Translations under genes and position numbers: made by a program
Notes under the pieces: model-generated
The model's database searches: none
Told to the model about the DNA's origin: nothing
What the model saw: only the letters and a program-made list of their open reading frames with translations
From: Chondrilla cf. caribensis
Taxonomy: Eukaryota > Porifera > Demospongiae > Chondrillida > Chondrillidae
Direction: 5' to 3'
DNA: 64,000 nucleotides
NCBI GenBank assembly: GCA_964020155.1
Contig: OZ026546.1
Coordinates: 3,782,900-3,846,899, forward strand
In this document: positions 62,726 through 64,000 of the stretch, piece after piece
How the letters are laid out: each line of letters starts with the position of its first letter
Numbering within the stretch: position 1 is the first letter of the stretch

Positions 62726-63271
62726 TTAATTGCATGATGTTGAATACGTGAATTGCTCGCTGCATTGTTTCTTATTGATTGACTTAATTAAATCAATTAA
62801 AATAAATATTTTATACAAAATTAACGCTGATATTATAATCTGACTCAATGCTACTCTGTCTTGTACGCCCGCAGTGAACATCACACCGCTGGGGCGGTAG
62901 AAGGAGTCACGGATTATCCCTGTTCTGGCTTGGTGGGACTTTTTCAAATCTGAGTTGTCAAGGACCTTCCATCCGTAGTTGGAGGAGGTCATCATAGGGA
63001 AGTTGTACTTCTCGTCTGGTCTCAGGTTTTTCCTCCGAGCTAGGTAAGCCCTCCTCCCTTCGCCGTGGGCACTGATCCTTGTGTACAACAATGCTCTAGT
63101 GTTGGCACTGGGTGGGCACATGTCGGGGAGAGTCAGATCAACCTTCACCAACTTTTCTGGCTGTACTGGAGACAACTGCTTCGGGATGCTGTCATTTTGG
63201 TTCTTGTCCAGCAAACTCAGTCTCTGAGAGAGCTCATTCTCCAACTTCATCCCTTTGTCCTTCTTCCTGGA
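62726..63271 (-). CDS. SPMIP1: SPMIP1-like (sperm microtubule inner protein 1) exon
   Basis: The frame contains, in order, PPSANTRALLYTRISAHGEG, RRAYLARRKNLRPDEKYNFP, MMTSSNYGWKVLDN and IIRDSFYRPSGVMF. The TRALLY-x-IS, GR-x-YL--RK, FP-x-TTS-x-YGW and R--FFR/FYR motifs are those I recall from SPMIP1 (ATP6V1FNB), a small protein associated with the axonemal doublet microtubule lumen. An acceptor TTTCAG at 63272 precedes SRKKDKGMKLENEL. Upstream, 63272-63374 gives RFQWRLHYSKQFSAAT in another frame, resembling the N-terminal basic helix of the family. The hydrophobic last 35 residues (SALILYKIFILIDLIK) after FTAGVQDRVAL look like intron read-through, so the real C terminus is probably spliced near 62870. 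It is the only gene here with a recognisable conserved animal family. Confidence 0.65.
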   Translation of the reverse strand, partial: SRKKDKGMKLENELSQRLSLLDKNQNDSIPKQLSPVQPEKLVKVDLTLPDMCPPSANTRALLYTRISAHGEGRRAYLARRKNLRPDEKYNFPMMTSSNYGWKVLDNSDLKKSHQARTGIIRDSFYRPSGVMFTAGVQDRVALSQIIISALILYKIFILIDLIKSINKKQCSEQFTYSTSCN

Positions 63272-64000
63272 CTGAAATTACGGTAGCCGCTGAGAACTGC
63301 TTGGAATAATGCAAGCGCCATTGGAAGCGAAGAGCTGTTTCTTTGTTGATGCTCTCGAGCCTGTGTGTCCATATCTGAAGAAAATTTGATAGGAGTTGTA
63401 CTGTTAATGTGGTCTAGGAGGGCAAGACACCATCTCACAAGGTGATTACAAAGGGTAAACAAGGTAATTTGGTAACATGGTTGTTACCAACACGGGGTGC
63501 TTCTCATTGGCTGAATGTTCTTATTATTAAAAACAGTAATTTAATATTACATTATTATTTATTGTATTTACAATGTACATATTTGAATATTGCTTAATGA
63601 TAGCAATGATTATCAAAAGAACTACACTGAGAGCCACAGTGTTTGGACAGGAAAATATTCTTTCAATTAACATTAAGCAAAAGTACAGTAGAAACTCCAT
63701 TTTCAACAGTGTACATATATTATAGAAGACCTAAAGATGATTACTGGTATACGTATGTGTAGAACAATACCCTCTCTCTGCAATGAACTGCATGTTGCAT
63801 CATGTGGACATATGTTATTCTGTTAGTAATAGAATTCTGTAGCTAATAATATTGTTTTATAGTCCTTACTTAGTGACTATAATATTAATGTATCCTTTAT
63901 GATAAAGATGGTTTTGTTTTATTTGAAGTGTATATGTGTAGTTTCAACACATGTCTGTATCTATACAATTGAAGTTACTGTAATTATAGCATTATATGCA
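63272..64000. other. Upstream part of the SPMIP1-like gene and right edge
   Basis: 63272-63374 is a probable N-terminal coding exon (acceptor TTTCTTCAG ends at 63375). A first exon was not pinned down; an ATG at 63479 (minus) opens only 10 codons. From 63540 to the end the DNA is AT-rich with no gene seen. Confidence 0.45.

Overview
This is animal nuclear DNA. It is AT-rich, carries long (CA)n microsatellites, has genes with GT-AG introns, and is dominated by lineage-specific tandem gene families. Large arrays of intronless seven-transmembrane (7TM) receptor genes, small Ig-type surface receptors and many short MITE-like repeats suggest an early-branching metazoan, most plausibly a demosponge. 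That assignment is an inference from style, not from a species-specific marker.

Layout. From 1 to 12 kb there are a (CA)n array, three minus-strand 7TM receptor genes and a relic Tc1/mariner-like element. From 12 to 42.7 kb is the most structured part. Five plus-strand, multi-exon genes for type I surface proteins fall into two families. Stalk family A/B/C has starts at 15294, 29668 and 34004: signal peptide, compact ectodomain, Thr/Pro-rich stalk, then a membrane segment. Ig family D/E has starts at 19096 and 37462: signal peptide, one Ig-like domain, a membrane segment, and a charged tail ending near a YLEL motif. They are interleaved with 7TM genes (10908-11846 minus, 23663-24637 plus, 41594-42574 minus), a deleted 7TM pseudogene (22517-22792) and a deleted Ig-family pseudogene (24930-25062). 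Flanking similarities show that a module of 7TM(-) / stalk gene(+) / Ig gene(+) has been duplicated.

From 42.7 to 60.2 kb there is a second run of minus-strand 7TM genes in two further subfamilies, one broken by a 4-bp frameshift, plus a 4.2-kb satellite of about 187-bp units lying between duplicated receptor-gene fragments. From 60.2 to 64 kb the character changes: a minus-strand exon resembles sperm microtubule inner protein 1 (SPMIP1/ATP6V1FNB), next to an unrecognised reading frame.

Functionally, the window looks like a sensory or recognition locus. Orphan 7TM receptors are intermingled with rapidly duplicating surface receptors whose architecture (signal peptide, Ig-like or stalk ectodomain, membrane segment, signalling or truncated tail) recalls invertebrate immune or allorecognition clusters. 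That role is a hypothesis. Exon structures were worked out by hand from reading frame, splice dinucleotides and comparison between paralogues inside the window; no RNA evidence was available.
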